In this document: one piece after another, positions 31,500 through 44,190 of the stretch
How positions within the stretch are numbered: position 1 is the stretch's first letter
Layout of the letters: each line of letters opens with the position of its first letter
Made by a program: the position numbers and the translations under genes
Notes under the pieces: generated by a model
Told to the model about the DNA's origin: nothing
Database searches by the model: none
What the model saw: only the letters and a program-made list of their open reading frames with translations
Origin: Cherax quadricarinatus
Taxonomy: Eukaryota; Arthropoda; Malacostraca; Decapoda; Parastacidae
Length of the DNA stretch: 64,000 nt
Direction of reading: 5' to 3'
Assembly (NCBI RefSeq): GCF_038502225.1
Contig: NC_091298.1
Location: forward strand, 28,515,548-28,579,547

Positions 31500-31575
31500 C
31501 ATGACCAGGGATCGATCCCGTGCTACTTTGGCCCGCCTCGTGGGAAGCCAAAGTTCACGACGCTCTAACAACTGT
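31500..31575 (-). mobile_element. tRNA-like SINE head, inverted copy
   Basis: On the minus strand, TTAGAGCGTCGTGAACTTTG and, further on, GTAGCACGGGATCGATCCC match the head of the SINE at 31740-31845, with a B-box-like GGGATCGATCCC. The body is missing. It forms an inverted pair with the plus-strand head about 200 bp away. Confidence 0.7.
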
Positions 31576-31739
31576 GATTCAATACCATTTGTTTCGTGGT
31601 TGCATTACTATATAGACTGCTCGTGAAGGCTGGTATTCAAACGGGAGTAGATTGAAAATAGTTCTGAGCTTACCACGGCCACGTGTGTCCTCGCATGGGT
31701 GGCCTACAAGCACCACGCCCAGTCCCACTGGCTGCTTGA

Positions 31740-32175
<436 letters not shown>

Positions 32176-32239
32176 ATGTATGTATATGGTGCTGGTGATG
32201 TTGTGGGAATCACCATGAACACCGTGATGGTGACCATTG

Positions 32240-32600
32240 TGTTGGTAGGTTCCTTGATGTTGGCGATGGGTTCTTGAAGGTTCCATGATGCTGGTGATGT
32301 GTTCTTAAAGGTTCATTGGCGTTAGACATAGTTTCTGGAAGGTTCCTTGATGTTTGTGAGAGGCTTTTGAAGGTTCCTTGATGCTGGTGATGGGCTCTTG
32401 AAGATTCCTTGATGTTAATAATGGGTTCTTGAAGCTCTTTGATGTTAATGATGGGTTCTGGAAGGTTCCTTGATTCTGGTGATGGGTTCTTGTTCCATGG
32501 AAAAGTAGCGCTCCTCCCCTTCCTTGGATCAAGTCTGAGTGCCTACCCCACCCCACATGGAACCCCTACGGCACTAACACTTTATACCTCACTCTAATAA
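32240..32600. repeat. ~31-bp degenerate repeat passing into a dispersed repeat
   Basis: About eight loose units of around 31 bp built on GGTTCCTTGATG, then GGTGATGGGTTCTTG, from 32240 to 32495. The last unit continues into CCTCCCCTTCCTTGGATCAA and a (TAATAA)-like end near 32600. The same sequence, without the array, occurs at 44040-44190, so the array probably grew from the start of a dispersed SINE-like repeat. Confidence 0.7.
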
Positions 32601-33326
32601 TAACCAGATGTATAACCCCTGTTCCCTGAACCTCAACACAGGCGACTGGAACAGTGCAGAGTGCGGCAAAAGTTGATAACTCAGTTAAATAGCTGAAAAT
32701 ATGAAGGTGAATCTGAAGAGACACCCACAAGTCATCACATGGAAAGATCACAATTCCTTCAGTGAAAATGGTAAATTAGAGCATACACAAGCCAGATTTA
32801 ATCTGAATCTTCCATTAAGAAACACCAGCAGTGTTGATGCTAAACTGGAGTGGCTTTCTCTTGCTATCTCTGACAAATCATCATTCTGAAAAAAGGAAAT
32901 ACTATATTTATTAAATTTATCAACGCCCTAAAAACGTATTTTTTTACTTTTCTCAATTATGTTATTTTATTTATGTTCATTTTCAAATTCTCTACAACCC
33001 TGTAAGAACCAGTCTTTTATATTTATTTTTAAATGAATTCGGTTTGTCAAAATTGCGGAAAAAAATTGGAAATTGGGACCGAAATAGGTTTAAAGCAGTG
33101 AAAAAAAAATTTCCAGTTAAGATATATCCGCATTTAGGGTTTGAAGCCGATCAGAAGAGGCATTCTCTGGTTATTATATGGGATGCAATTTATTTAATAA
33201 AACTGGAAAATTGAAATTTGCACAGCTCAAAATGAGTGACAAATTTCGTATTAATAAAGCCCAGCAATGGTGAAAGTTTGAAGCCGACCAGAGAAGCTAT
33301 TCTCCAGTAATTGTTCTGATTCCAGC
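32601..33326. other. AT-rich unique sequence with two copies of a dispersed motif
   Basis: No gene is seen. GTTTGAAGCCGA followed by a CAGA-rich word and CATTCTC occurs at about 33138 and, as a variant, at 33272. Further related copies lie at about 34757, 36083, 36231 and 36480. Confidence 0.5.
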
Positions 33327-34742
33327 GATACACTTGTTGTAGCAACACACTTTTTGTAGCAACACACTTGTTGCAGCAACACACTTGTTGTAGCAACACA
33401 CTTGTTGTAGCAACAAACTTGTTGAAGCAACACACTTGTTGCAGCAACACACTTGTTGTAGCAACACACTTTTTGTAGCAATACACTTGTTGTAGCAACA
33501 CACTTGTTGTAGCAACACACTTGTTGTAGCAACACACTTGTTGTAGCAACACACTTGTTGTAGCAACACACTTGTTGAAGCAACACACTTGTTGTAGCAA
33601 CACACTTGTTGTAGCAACACACTTGTTGTAGCAACACACTTGTTGTAGCAACACACTTGTTGTAGCAACACACTTGTTGTAGCAACACACTTGTTGTAGC
33701 AACACACTTGTTGTAGCAACACACTTGTTGAAGCAACAAACTTGTTGAAGCAACACACTTGTTGAAGCAACACACTTGTTGTAGCAACACACTTTTTGTA
33801 GCAACACACTTGTTGCAGCAACACACTTGTTGTAGCAACACACTTGTTGTAGCAACAAACTTGTTGAAGCAACACACTTGTTGCAGCAACACACTTGTTG
33901 TAGCAACACACTTTTTGTAGCAATACACTTGTTGTAGCAACACACTTGTTGTAGCAACACACTTGTTGTAGCAACACACTTGTTGTAGCAACACACTTGT
34001 TGTAGCAACACACTTGTTGAAGCAACACACTTGTTGTAGCAACACACTTGTTGTAGCAACACACTTGTTGTAGCAACACACTTGTTGTAGCAACACACTT
34101 GTTGTAGCAACACACTTGTTGTAGCAACACACTTGTTGTAGCAACACACTTGTTGTAGCAACACACTTGTTGTAGCAACACACTTGTTGAAGCAACACAC
34201 TTGTTGTAGCAACACATTTGTTGTAGCAACACACTTGTTGTAGCAACACACTTGTTGTAGCAACACACTTGTTGTAGCAACACACTTGTTGAAGCAACAC
34301 ACTTGTTGTAGCAACACACTTGTTGTAGCAACACACTTGTTGTAGCAACACACTTGTTGTAGCAACACACTTGTTGAAGCAACACACTTGTTGTAGCAAC
34401 ACACTTGTTGTAGCAACACACTTGTTGTAGCAACACACTTGTTGAAGCAACACACTTGTTGTAGCAACACACTTGTTGAAGCAACACACTTGTTGTAGCA
34501 ACACACTTGTTGCAGCAGCACACTTGTTGTAGCAACATACTTGTTGTAGCAACACACTTGTTGTAGCAACACACTTGTTGTAGCAACACACTTGTTGTAG
34601 CAACACACTTGTTGAAGCAACACACTTGTTGTAGCAACACACTTGTTGTAGCAACACACTTGTTGAAGCAACACACTTGTTGTAGCAACACACTTGTTGA
34701 AGCAACACACTTGTTGTAGCAACACACTTGTAGCAACACACT
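33327..34742. repeat. 17-bp minisatellite, 1.4 kb
   Basis: About 83 units of 17 bp containing CACTTGTTGTAGCAACA. TGTTG-TAG-CAACA makes a small hairpin in each unit. Variants replace TAG by AAG or CAG. The minus strand has no stop in any of three frames (480-519 codons, each cycling CVATTSVLLQQVCCYNK), which follows from the unit and is not evidence for a gene. Confidence 0.97.
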
Positions 34743-34805
34743 TCATCAATTATATTTTAACGCCGATCACCAGAAGCATTCTTCTGTTACTGGATATAAA
34801 TTTAT

Positions 34806-34978
34806 GCCTGGAGAGGGTTTCAGGCGTCAACGCCCCCGCGGTCCAGTCTGTGACCAGGCCTCATGGTGCATCAGGGCCTGATTAACTAGTCTGTTACTGT
34901 TGGCCGCACGCAACCCTACGTACGAACCACAGCCCGGCTGGTCAGGTACTGACTTCAGGTGCCTGTCCAGCGCCTTCT
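34806..34978 (-). pseudogene. LINE C-terminus and 3' UTR
   Basis: On the minus strand it encodes KKALDRHLKSVPDQPGCGSY, then VGLRAANSNRLVNQALM and SQTGPRGR. This is the same C-terminus as the plus-strand LINE at about 21370-21510. It is 5' truncated exactly where the 19-bp array begins, and the array reads into it in frame. Confidence 0.88.
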
Positions 34979-35968
34979 TGAAGACAGCCAGGGGTCTTGA
35001 TGACAGCCAGGAGTCTTGAAGACAGCCAGGGGTCTTGAAGACAGCCAGGAGTCTTGAAGACAGCCAGGGTTCTTGAAGGCAGCCAGGGTTCTTGAAGACA
35101 GCCAGAGGTCTTGAAGACAGCCAGTAACCTTGAAGACAGCCAGCGGTCTGGAAGACAGCCAGGAGTCTTGAAGACAGCCAGGGTTCTTGAAGACATCCAG
35201 GGGTCTTGAAGACGGCCAAGGACCTTGAAGACAGCCAGGGGTCTTGAAGACAGCCAAAGTTCTTGAAGACAGCCAGGAGTCTTGAAGACAGCCAGGGTTC
35301 TTGAAGGCAGCCAGGGGTCTTGAAGACGGCCAGGGACCTTGAAGACAACTAGGGGTCTTGAAGACAGCCAATGGTCTTAAAGACAGCCAGGAGTCTTGGA
35401 AACAGCCAGGGTTCTTGAATACAGCCAGGGGTCTTGAAGACAGCCAGGGGTCTTGAAGACAGCCAGGAGTCTTGAAGGCAGCCAGGGGTCTTGAAGGCAG
35501 CCAGGGGTCTTGAAGGCAGCCAGGAGTTTTGAAGGCAGCCAGGGGTCTTGAAGACATCCAGGGGTCTTGAAGACGGCCAGGGACCTTGAAGACAGCCAGG
35601 GGTCTTGAAGACAGCCAACGGTCTTGAAGACAGCCAGGAGTCTTGAAGGCAGCGAGGGGTCTTGAAGGCAGCCAGGGGTCTTGAAGGCAGTCAGGAGTCT
35701 TGAAGGCAGCCAGGGGTCTTGAAGACAGCCAGGGGTCTTGAAGGCAGCCAGGAGTCTTGAAGACAGCCAGGGTTCTTGAAGACAGCCAGGGGTCTTCAAG
35801 ACAGTCAACGGTTTATAAGACAGCTAGGAGTCTTGAAGACAGCCAGGGGTCTTGAAGACAGCCAGGGGTCTTGAAGACAGCCAGGTGTCTTGATGGCAGC
35901 CAGGGGTCTTGAAGACAGCCAGGGACCTTTAAGACAGCCAGGGGTCTTGAAGGCAGCCACGGGTCTAT
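34977..35968. repeat. 19-bp minisatellite grown at a LINE end
   Basis: About 52 units of 19 bp containing GACAGCCAGGGGTCTTGAA. On the minus strand it reads LAVFKTPGCLQDPWLSSR in cycling frames. The first units pass without a break into the LINE codons for FKKALDRHLK at 34978, and the LINE's own TTCAAGAAGG resembles the unit's TTCAAGAC, so the unit may derive from LINE coding sequence. Confidence 0.95.
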
Positions 35969-36797
35969 TGGTAATCCCCCTTATGTACGCTGCATATATT
36001 TACTAAAATTTGCAAACTGGAGCTTATGGCAGCCAAAAGCAATATGAATCTTGCGTCTAGGAAACAACATCAGTGCTAAAAATATGAAGCCAATCAGCAG
36101 ACTCATTCTCCAGTCATGATATGAAATTAAACGACTCCAAGTTTTTTAACTAGTTAACTATACTGGCAAATTTGACCAGACACACAAAGGTGATACGTAC
36201 TACGCTGGCTGTAACACGTATCACACATTAATATCGAAGCCGTTCAGATAAGTAAGCTGAAACTTATTTAACGTAATTTAACGACAATAAAATTTTTAGA
36301 TTATTTTACACATGAAATGGTCACATCTGCCTCGGCCGCCGTCGAATTAGCACACACCTTTTTTTTTTTTTTTTTTAGGCTTGAAGGTCCGACAGTGCTG
36401 GTTTAGTAATTTATCTCAGCCATTCCTTGAGGATGGGAAGGAATTCAAACAGGTTGGTTACCGTACACAAGAGTTGGAAATTTGAAGCCGATTGGCTGAG
36501 GCATTGTTGAGTTAAGAGAAAAATGAAATCGGAAAATTGAAGGAAGAAAAAACTAATTTAGGAAACCTTTTACATGTTCCCTTCAAGTATACCTAAATAG
36601 AAGAGATCTACACCAGTTTGTAAGGAAAATGACGAGTTACAACACTGGATATATAACAAGCACTGAGGGAGTATACCACAAAGGAAATAGTCTCATGCTA
36701 CTCAGGTAGTATTATCCTTTGATTCTGATAAAGAAAAAACTAATGGGGTGTTATATATGAGGTGTTAATTACTTGTAGATGATAGTTATAAACTAGC
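35969..36797. other. AT-rich unique sequence with a poly-T run
   Basis: No gene is seen. A 20-bp T run lies at about 36358-36377. Variants of the GAAGCCGA motif lie near 36083, 36231 and 36480. Confidence 0.45.
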
Positions 36798-37018
36798 TGG
36801 ATAAGTGTTTGTTTACATGGCAGAAAAGTGGAAGAGATGACAGCTGGATAAGTGTTTGTTTACATGGCAGAAAAGTGGAAGAGATGACAGCTGGACAAGT
36901 GTTTGTTTACATGGCAGAAAAGTGGAAGAGATGACTGCTGACTAAATGTTTGTTTACATAGCAGAGCAGTGGAAGAGATGACTGCTCGACAAGTGTTTGT
37001 TTACATAGCAGAGCGTAG
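36798..37018. repeat. 47-bp tandem repeat
   Basis: Four and a half units of 47 bp containing GTGTTTGTTTACATGGCAGA. The first two units are nearly identical and later ones diverge. Confidence 0.9.
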
Positions 37019-37130
37019 AAGAGGGGCTAAATGATGATATTTTGCATTTTTTCCAAGTTAATCTGCTGGGAAATATAAAACTCCAAGCCAGAGATCATCA
37101 GTAAGTCCTCTCACCACACATGAACCGTAG

Positions 37131-37333
<203 letters not shown>

Positions 37334-37507
37334 GATGAGATGATAATTACAAGCCAGATGCCAGTAGCGTGCAAGATGCTACACAACACCTGACGATACT
37401 CACCAACTAGACAGGAAATTAAAGTCCTGTGTATATAGTTTGTTTTTCCCAACGAATGAATCTTTAAACAGCATTCTTGCAATGTTTTTCCCAAGTATCT
37501 TATATAT
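37334..37507. other. Unique spacer
   Basis: Nothing recognised between two microsatellites. Confidence 0.4.
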
Positions 37508-37770
<263 letters not shown>

Positions 37771-37953
37771 AAACAACCACTATGAAAAAATAGAGAAATT
37801 CCAAGCGCTTTCGTGACTACTCACATTATCAAGGAACTATGAAAGTGAAGCACCCAAAGAAGCTATATAAGGGGTCGGCCAGCACCTCACTATCAGTTCC
37901 CACAACGGTTAAACACGTGACGCGCGGCGAGCCAACTTGGACAGGTCGATATT

Positions 37954-39270
37954 TTGAGCCCTATTGTTGGCAAAATTTCTAACTTTAATGTTAAAAACAA
38001 CATAGACTTGGTTGATAAATTAAACTCCTTGACTGACTTAAATGATTTTAACATGGTTAGTTTTGATGATACTTCCTTGTTTACGAAAGTTCCTGTTGAT
38101 GATTTATTAAGTTTCTTATCTGAAGAACTCGTTAACTATGATTTACCATTGCCAGTTCCTACTATCATTAAACTTATTAAACTTTGCATTGTTGATGCAA
38201 AATTTGTATTTAATGATAAGTTTTACACTCAGAAGTTTGGTATGGCAATGGGAAATCCTCTTTCACCTGTTCTTAGTAACCTATACATGGAATTTTTTGA
38301 AACAAGGTTGCTTAACACAATCCTCCCTAATAGAGCTAAATGGTTCAGATATGTTGATGATATTTTGTGTCTTATGCCCAAAAATGTAGATATACACCAT
38401 TTTCTTGGAAAATTAAATAGCTTAGCCCATTCTATAAACTTTACTGTTGAGTTTGAAGAAAATAACTCATTGCCTTTTCTAGATGTTTTAATTATTAAGG
38501 GTAATAATGAATTCAAATTTAAAATTTACAGAAAACCTACAAATAACTGTTCCTATGTCCACTATTATTCCTCGCATCAAGATAGAGTCAAACTGTCTGT
38601 TTTCTCATCAATGTTTTTGAGAGCTTTACGAATTTGTAGTCCTGAGTTCATAGATGAGGAAATATCCAAAATTTATGAAATAGGTAATGATTTAAAATAC
38701 CCAAGAAATGTAATTGATAAATCTTTTAAAGTTGCTAGGAACACTTTTTATAATCCAAAAAAGGGCAACCAGCCTTATTCAACTAAAAATATGTTGGTTC
38801 TCCCTTACCATGAAAACTTGGTTGATATGCCTTCTCTTCTTAAGACTTTTAATATTAAAGTTGTATTCAAAAATCTTGATACAGTAAAAAAACTTTTGAT
38901 TAAGAATTCCCCCCAAAATGCTGATGGATGTGTCTATAAGATTCCTTGTAAAATTTGCGATAAAGTTTATTACGGTCAAACTGGTAAAAATCTCGAACTA
39001 AGATTAAAACAACATAAATATAGCATTAGAACTGGACAAGATTCCAATGCTCTATTTATTCATGTAAGAGATTTTAACCATCCAATTGATTTTCAAAAAG
39101 TTGAGAAAGTAGTATCAAGCAAGTCCATGGTCGACAGGAATATAATTGAATCTTGTTTCATAAAAAGCAGTTTTGACAATAATATGAATATTTCCTTTGG
39201 TTTATATAAATTAGATCCATTTATAATTAATAGAATTTGGGTAGAATTTAATAATACACTGGACAAATAA
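37954..39270 (+). CDS. PLE protein: truncated RT plus GIY-YIG nuclease
   Basis: A 438-residue open frame. The frame opens at TTG 37954, and the first ATG is at 38053 (residue 34). Motifs: VSFDDTSLFTKVP (RT motif A region), FGMAMGNPLSPVLSNLYMEF, KWFRYVDDILCLMP with YVDD at residues 133-136, LPFLDVLI, FKIYRKPT, then FLRALRICSPEFIDEE. The GIY-YIG domain starts at about residue 323 with GCVYKIPCKICDKVYYGQTG and RLKQHKY. All catalytic residues seen are intact, but the first RT motifs (KTHK region) are missing, so RT activity is unlikely while the nuclease could be active. Base composition is far more AT-rich than the PLE at 12.6 kb, marking a separate lineage. Confidence 0.93.
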   Translation: MSPIVGKISNFNVKNNIDLVDKLNSLTDLNDFNMVSFDDTSLFTKVPVDDLLSFLSEELVNYDLPLPVPTIIKLIKLCIVDAKFVFNDKFYTQKFGMAMGNPLSPVLSNLYMEFFETRLLNTILPNRAKWFRYVDDILCLMPKNVDIHHFLGKLNSLAHSINFTVEFEENNSLPFLDVLIIKGNNEFKFKIYRKPTNNCSYVHYYSSHQDRVKLSVFSSMFLRALRICSPEFIDEEISKIYEIGNDLKYPRNVIDKSFKVARNTFYNPKKGNQPYSTKNMLVLPYHENLVDMPSLLKTFNIKVVFKNLDTVKKLLIKNSPQNADGCVYKIPCKICDKVYYGQTGKNLELRLKQHKYSIRTGQDSNALFIHVRDFNHPIDFQKVEKVVSSKSMVDRNIIESCFIKSSFDNNMNISFGLYKLDPFIINRIWVEFNNTLDK

Positions 39271-39403
39271 ATAGCTTGGGGGTGAGTTTTGCAAAGGACC
39301 TGTCCAAGTTGGCTCGCCGCGCGTCACGTGTTTAACCGTTGTGGGAACTGATAGTGAGGTGCTGGCCGACCCCTTATATAGCTTCCTTGGGTGCTTCACT
39401 TTC

Positions 39404-39448
39404 ATAGTTCCTTGATAATGTGAGTAGTCACGAAAGCGCTTGGAATTT
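39404..39448 (+). ncRNA. Hammerhead-like motif with U3-A8 core
   Basis: TTCC (39408-39411) pairs with GGAA (39442-39445) as stem I. The core is TTGATAA (39412-39418), with one extra T, stem II GTGA-GTAG-TCAC (39420-39431) and GAAA (39432-39435). AGCGCT then gives a self-complementary stem III. Positions 3 and 8 are T and A where the classic core has C and G. The mirror copy lies at about 37797-37838 on the minus strand. Activity is untested. Confidence 0.45.
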
Positions 39449-39534
39449 CTCTATTTTTTCATAGTGGTTGTTTTGCATATTTTGAAATCACCTGTTTACT
39501 GTGATCTTATTGCATATATATATGTTGCAGTCGG

Positions 39535-41607
39535 CACCTTGTCGCCAAGGCTGCAGTGAGAATGGTGAGTCAAGAGGCTGCCGCAATGTTGAAACTAACT
39601 CAGCTTGGTTTTGGTGTTCAACAAGGCTGTGAAGCAGCTGCCCAAGCAGCTCGAGTATACATCAACATGTCCGATGAAAAAGTCTTGATCATATTGAACT
39701 TTGCCAACGCTTTCAACTTAGTCAGAAGGGATGCTGCTCTCCAAGCAGTTTCTAGACACCTCCCTTCTCTCTATCCCTTCATAGAATCGTATTATAGTGT
39801 GACTACTAAACTATTGTTTGGGGACAATGAAACTGGCTCGCCTCCTTTCTAATCTGCCTGGTCATCAAGAAGGTCACAGAAGCTCATTATCTGATTCTTG
39901 GATGATGGTACCCTAGCTGGGACTACAGAATCTCTCTAAGAGGACATCAGAAAAATTAAAAACATGGGAGAGAGCCTGGGCCTATCTTTAAACCCCACCA
40001 AATGTGAAATAGTTTCTAACAATCGACAGATGATCCAGAATATTAGTGCTGTTTCACCAAGAGCACGAGCCATTGATCCAGCCAATAGCACTCTTCTTGA
40101 TGCTCCTCTTGGGTCCAATGCCATTGATCTGATCCTAGAAAAAAATCTCAGACCTCAGGACGATGGAAGGCAGGATGAAAGACATCGACACACATGATGC
40201 CTTCTGCCTACTTACCAGGTGCCTGTCAATCCCAAAACTTACCTACTTTCTGATATGCTCCCCAGCCTTCAGCAGTCCGAAACTCAAGGAATATGACTCT
40301 CCTTAAGACCATGCTAAAGAGTGTATTGAATCTTTCCCTCGATGATGGACAGTAGTTGCAAGCCTCACTTCCAGTCAGGCTTTGGGGGGCTGGGAGTACG
40401 CAAATCCTCCAAGATTGCCCTACCAACTTTCCTATCCTCTTCCATAGCATCAAATGAGATAATAAAACAAATTCTTCTGGATAACCTCAGTGACTCAGCA
40501 GGAATACAGGACCCTAGCTACGGCAGTGGCATCACTGAATGCTGCTCCAGCACCAAAACATAGTGCAGCACTGGCCTACAAACAGTCAAGTTGGGATGGC
40601 TCCATCACTGAAAAGGTGCTTGCCAACATGCTTAGGGCTGTAACATCAGACAGGAGGACTGCCCATTTCCATGCTGTGAGTGCACGTCACTCTGAAGTTT
40701 TACCTGGAGAGAGTTCCGGGACTTCCTCCAAACAGTTCCCACTTCGGCAATGGGAACACGCTTCGACCATGAGACCCTCCATATTGCAGTGGTTCTCCAC
40801 CTTGCTGCCCCAATTCACACGGAATATAAGTGTATTTGCGGCGATGCGCAAGTCGACCAATATGGTCTACATGGTCTACAAAGGTTGACACGCAAGACAC
40901 AATGAAGTCAACGACATCATAAAGAGAACCCTTGCTACAGCTGGATGCCCAGCCGAGAGAGTCCCGATCACTAGCAGCCAACAATACCCACAACCCAGCA
41001 AACCGCCCCGAGGGGATCACCATCTATCCTTGGAAGAATGGCAAGCTCTTAGCATAGTACTATACCTGTGTGTCGACACCTACATCCATCAGTGTCGGGC
41101 TACAGGGAGAAGCTGCTGAACACAGGGAGGAGTACAAGATCGGCAAGTACAGGGACATAAGCCAACACTATCAACTTGTCCCATTGGGATCAGAGACCTT
41201 GGAATCATGGGGAAAAAATTGCCACACGTTTCCTTAAAGAACTGGGTTCTAGACTCATCGACACCACCAGGGACCCAAGCACAGCCACTTTCATGTTCCA
41301 GCGCCTCAGCGTGGCCATCCAGAGGGGAAATGCTTGCTGCATGCTGGACTCGTATCCGGCTTCGGAGGAGCTAGAGGAGATTCATAATCTTTGATACTGT
41401 GTACCAATGTATTCATATTTGTGTTTTCTGTCAATGTATTCTGTCTGTTAATAAAGTTCACACAGAATATAGAATTTAGGGGGTGGTAGGAGAAGAAAAT
41501 ATCCAAACAGCTCCGGGAAGAACCTGTGGTTTTCCCTGAGGTACGTTTATTGTCTTCTCTGAGGATGAGGGTCCCCGGTAGAGTTCTAGAGGTGGTACCT
41601 CAATATA
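39535..41607 (+). pseudogene. LINE with restriction-type nuclease, decayed
   Basis: Plus-strand frames read ARVYINMSDEKVLIILNFAN and AFNLVRRDAALQAV (RT motif A region), LDDGTLAGTTESL (catalytic motif near 39895), LNPTKCEIVSNN, STLLDAPLGSNAI and FGGLGVRKSSKIALPTFL, then near the end MFQRLSVAIQRGNACC. The minus-strand relative at 57042-58740 preserves a Cys/His block and an RPD...WDY nuclease signature, so this is a LINE with a restriction-like endonuclease (R2/R4 type). Several frameshifts break this copy. Its 3' UTR ends GAGGTGGTACCTC directly at (TA)n. Confidence 0.85.
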
Positions 41608-41615
41608 TTATTATA

Positions 41616-41814
<199 letters not shown>

Positions 41815-41821
<7 letters not shown>

Positions 41822-43324
41822 TTTTATTTATTATCACACCGGCCGATTCCCACCAAGGCAGGGTGGCCCGAAAAAGAAAGACTTTCACCATCATTCACTC
41901 CATCACTGTCTTGCCAGAAGGGTGCTTTACACTACAGTTTTTAAACTGCAACATTAACACCCCTCCTTCAGAGTGCAGGCACTGTACTTCCCATCTCCAG
42001 GACTCAAGTCCGGCCTGCCGGTTTCCCTGAATCCCTTCATAAATGTTACTTTGCTCACACTCCAACAGCACGTCAAGTATTAAAAACCATTTGTCTCCAT
42101 TCACTCCTATCAAACACGCTCACGCATGCCTGCTGGAAGTCCAAGCCCCTCGCACACAAAACCTCCTTTACCCCCTCCCTCCAACCCTTCCTAGGCCGAC
42201 CCCTACCCCGCCTTCCTTCCACTACAGACTGATACACTCTTGAAGTCATTCTGTTTCGCTCCATTCTCTCTACATGTCCGAACCACCTCAACAACCCTTC
42301 CTCAGCCCTCTGGACAACAGTTTTGGTAATCCCGCACCTCCTCCTAACTTCCAAACTACGAATTCTCTGCATTATATTCACACCACACATTGCCCTCAGA
42401 CATGACATCTCCACTGCCTCCAGCCTTCTCCTCGCTGCAACATTCATCACCCATGCTTCACACCCATATAAGAGCGTTGGTAAAACTATACTCTCATACA
42501 TTCCCCTCTTTGCCTCCAAGGACAAAGTTCTTTGTCTCCACAGACTCCTAAGTGCACCACTCACTCTTTTTCCCTCATCAATTCTATGATTCACCTCATC
42601 TTTCATAGACCCATCCGCTGACACGTCCACTCCCAAATATCTGAATACGTTCACCTCCTCCATACTCTCTCCCTCCAATCTGATATTCAATCTTTCATCA
42701 CCTAATCTTTTTGTTATCCTCATAACCTTACTCTTTCCTGTATTCACCTTTAATTTTCTTCTTTTGCACACCCTACCAAATTCATCCACCAATCTCTGCA
42801 ACTTCTCTTCAGAATCTCCCAAGAGCACAGTGTCATCAGCAAAGAGCAGCTGTGACAACTCCCACTTTGTGTGTGATTCTTTATCTTTTAACTCCACGCC
42901 TCTTGCCAAGACCCTCGCATTTACTTCTCTTACAACCCCATCTATAAATATATTAAACAACCACGGTGACATCACACATCCTTGTCTAAGGCCTACTTTT
43001 ACTGGGAAAAAATTTCCCTCTTTCCTACATACTCTAACTTGAGCCTCACTATCCTCGTAAAAACTCTTCACTGCTTTCAGTAACCTACCTCCTACACCAT
43101 ACACTTGCAACATCTGCCACATTGCCCCCCTATCCACCCTGTCATACGCCTTTTCCAAATCCATAAATGCCACAAAGACCTCTTTAGCCTTATCTAAATA
43201 CTGTTCACTTATATGTTTCACTGTAAACACCTGGTCCACACACCCCCTACCTTTCCTAAAGCCTCCTTGTTTATCTGCTATCCTATTCTCCGTCTTACTC
43301 TTAATTCTTTCAATTATAACTCTA

Positions 43325-43327
<3 letters not shown>
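41815..43327 (-). CDS. RTE-type LINE, 5' truncated, open reverse transcriptase
   Basis: On the minus strand a frame open from the (TA)n tract at 43327 to a stop near 42073 encodes RT of RTE type: [64 protein letters not shown] (near 42835), [25 protein letters not shown] and [11 protein letters not shown]. The N-terminal endonuclease is missing. The rest has no stop, suggesting a recent copy. The 3' UTR (42072-41815) ends GGGCCACCCTGCC followed by a T/A-rich tail, shared with the SINE at 31740-32035. Confidence 0.92.

Positions 43328-43410
<83 letters not shown>
43328..43410. repeat. (TA)n microsatellite at the 5' edge of the RTE copy
   Basis: About 40 TA units. The truncated RTE LINE is therefore flanked by (TA)n on both sides, as if inserted into one tract. 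Confidence 0.97.
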
Positions 43411-43413
<3 letters not shown>

Positions 43414-44039
43414 GTCGAACTTGCCGAGTAGGTCAACGTCCCTTAAAAATTGAACTTTTCCCAAAGTATTATTTGTAGATAGATATAATTTTTTATTCCT
43501 CTACCAACATTTACGACTTTTCTTTAGAATCTCCAAGAAAAACTGGCATCAGCACTAGAGCGCTCACTCACGACTTTAAATTGCTAAAACATTCGGTTAC
43601 AAAAAAAAAAAAACAACATTTTTTTAAGCCTAACATTGACTCGTACTTGATAAAAGTCTTTGTTGACAACATCCTGGATATTTTAGAAAGAAACTGGTAG
43701 ACTACCAGAGTTATCCACTCCTCATGTTGCATGTTTTCTTTCAGTGTTACCGTAACTGATGAATACTCATTGTCAGACAGTTGGACGTCCCAGGGACAGG
43801 TGGCTCCTGCCCGTCACCTTCAAAGTTTACTTGGATACTTTGAAAGTTATATATCAGCAATAATGTTGCCTCAGCACATGATGTATGGTTCAGACATGTT
43901 TACATTTTAATTACCTGGAAATAAGTATTGGGACCCTTAGATGTTTAGAAATTTTGAATGATCTGTTTACCAGCAAATAATTTCAAGGAGAGACTGAGAA
44001 ATATTGCAGCTCACCCTCCTGCATCCTTCAGGTGGAGTG
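43411..44039. other. Unique sequence, nothing recognised
   Basis: No gene or repeat family is recognised. A 12-bp A run lies near 43601. Confidence 0.4.
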
Positions 44040-44190
44040 CCTTGATGTCAGTGAAGAGCTCTTGATCCAAGAAATTGTAGCAACCCCTCCCTTTCCTCGA
44101 ATCTGATTGTCTCTCGTTTTCCTAGAGCTCTGTATGGCTTGTACGAGTTTAGCATGCCCGTCTCTCCCCTTCATTAAATACACGAATAAT
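44040..44190 (+). mobile_element. Dispersed SINE-like repeat
   Basis: The sequence CCTTGATG, then GAGCTCTTGATCCAAG, CCTCCCTTTCCTCGAATCTG and GAGTTTAGCATGCCC matches in order the repeat at 32470-32600. A reverse 3' end of the same family (GAAGCGCCAAACC) is at 46371. I do not see a Pol III promoter, so SINE is an inference. Confidence 0.55.

Noticed and set aside
37954..38052. Start of the PLE protein at 37954
   Set aside because: The codon there is TTG; the first ATG is at 38053 and the coding region is 5' truncated.
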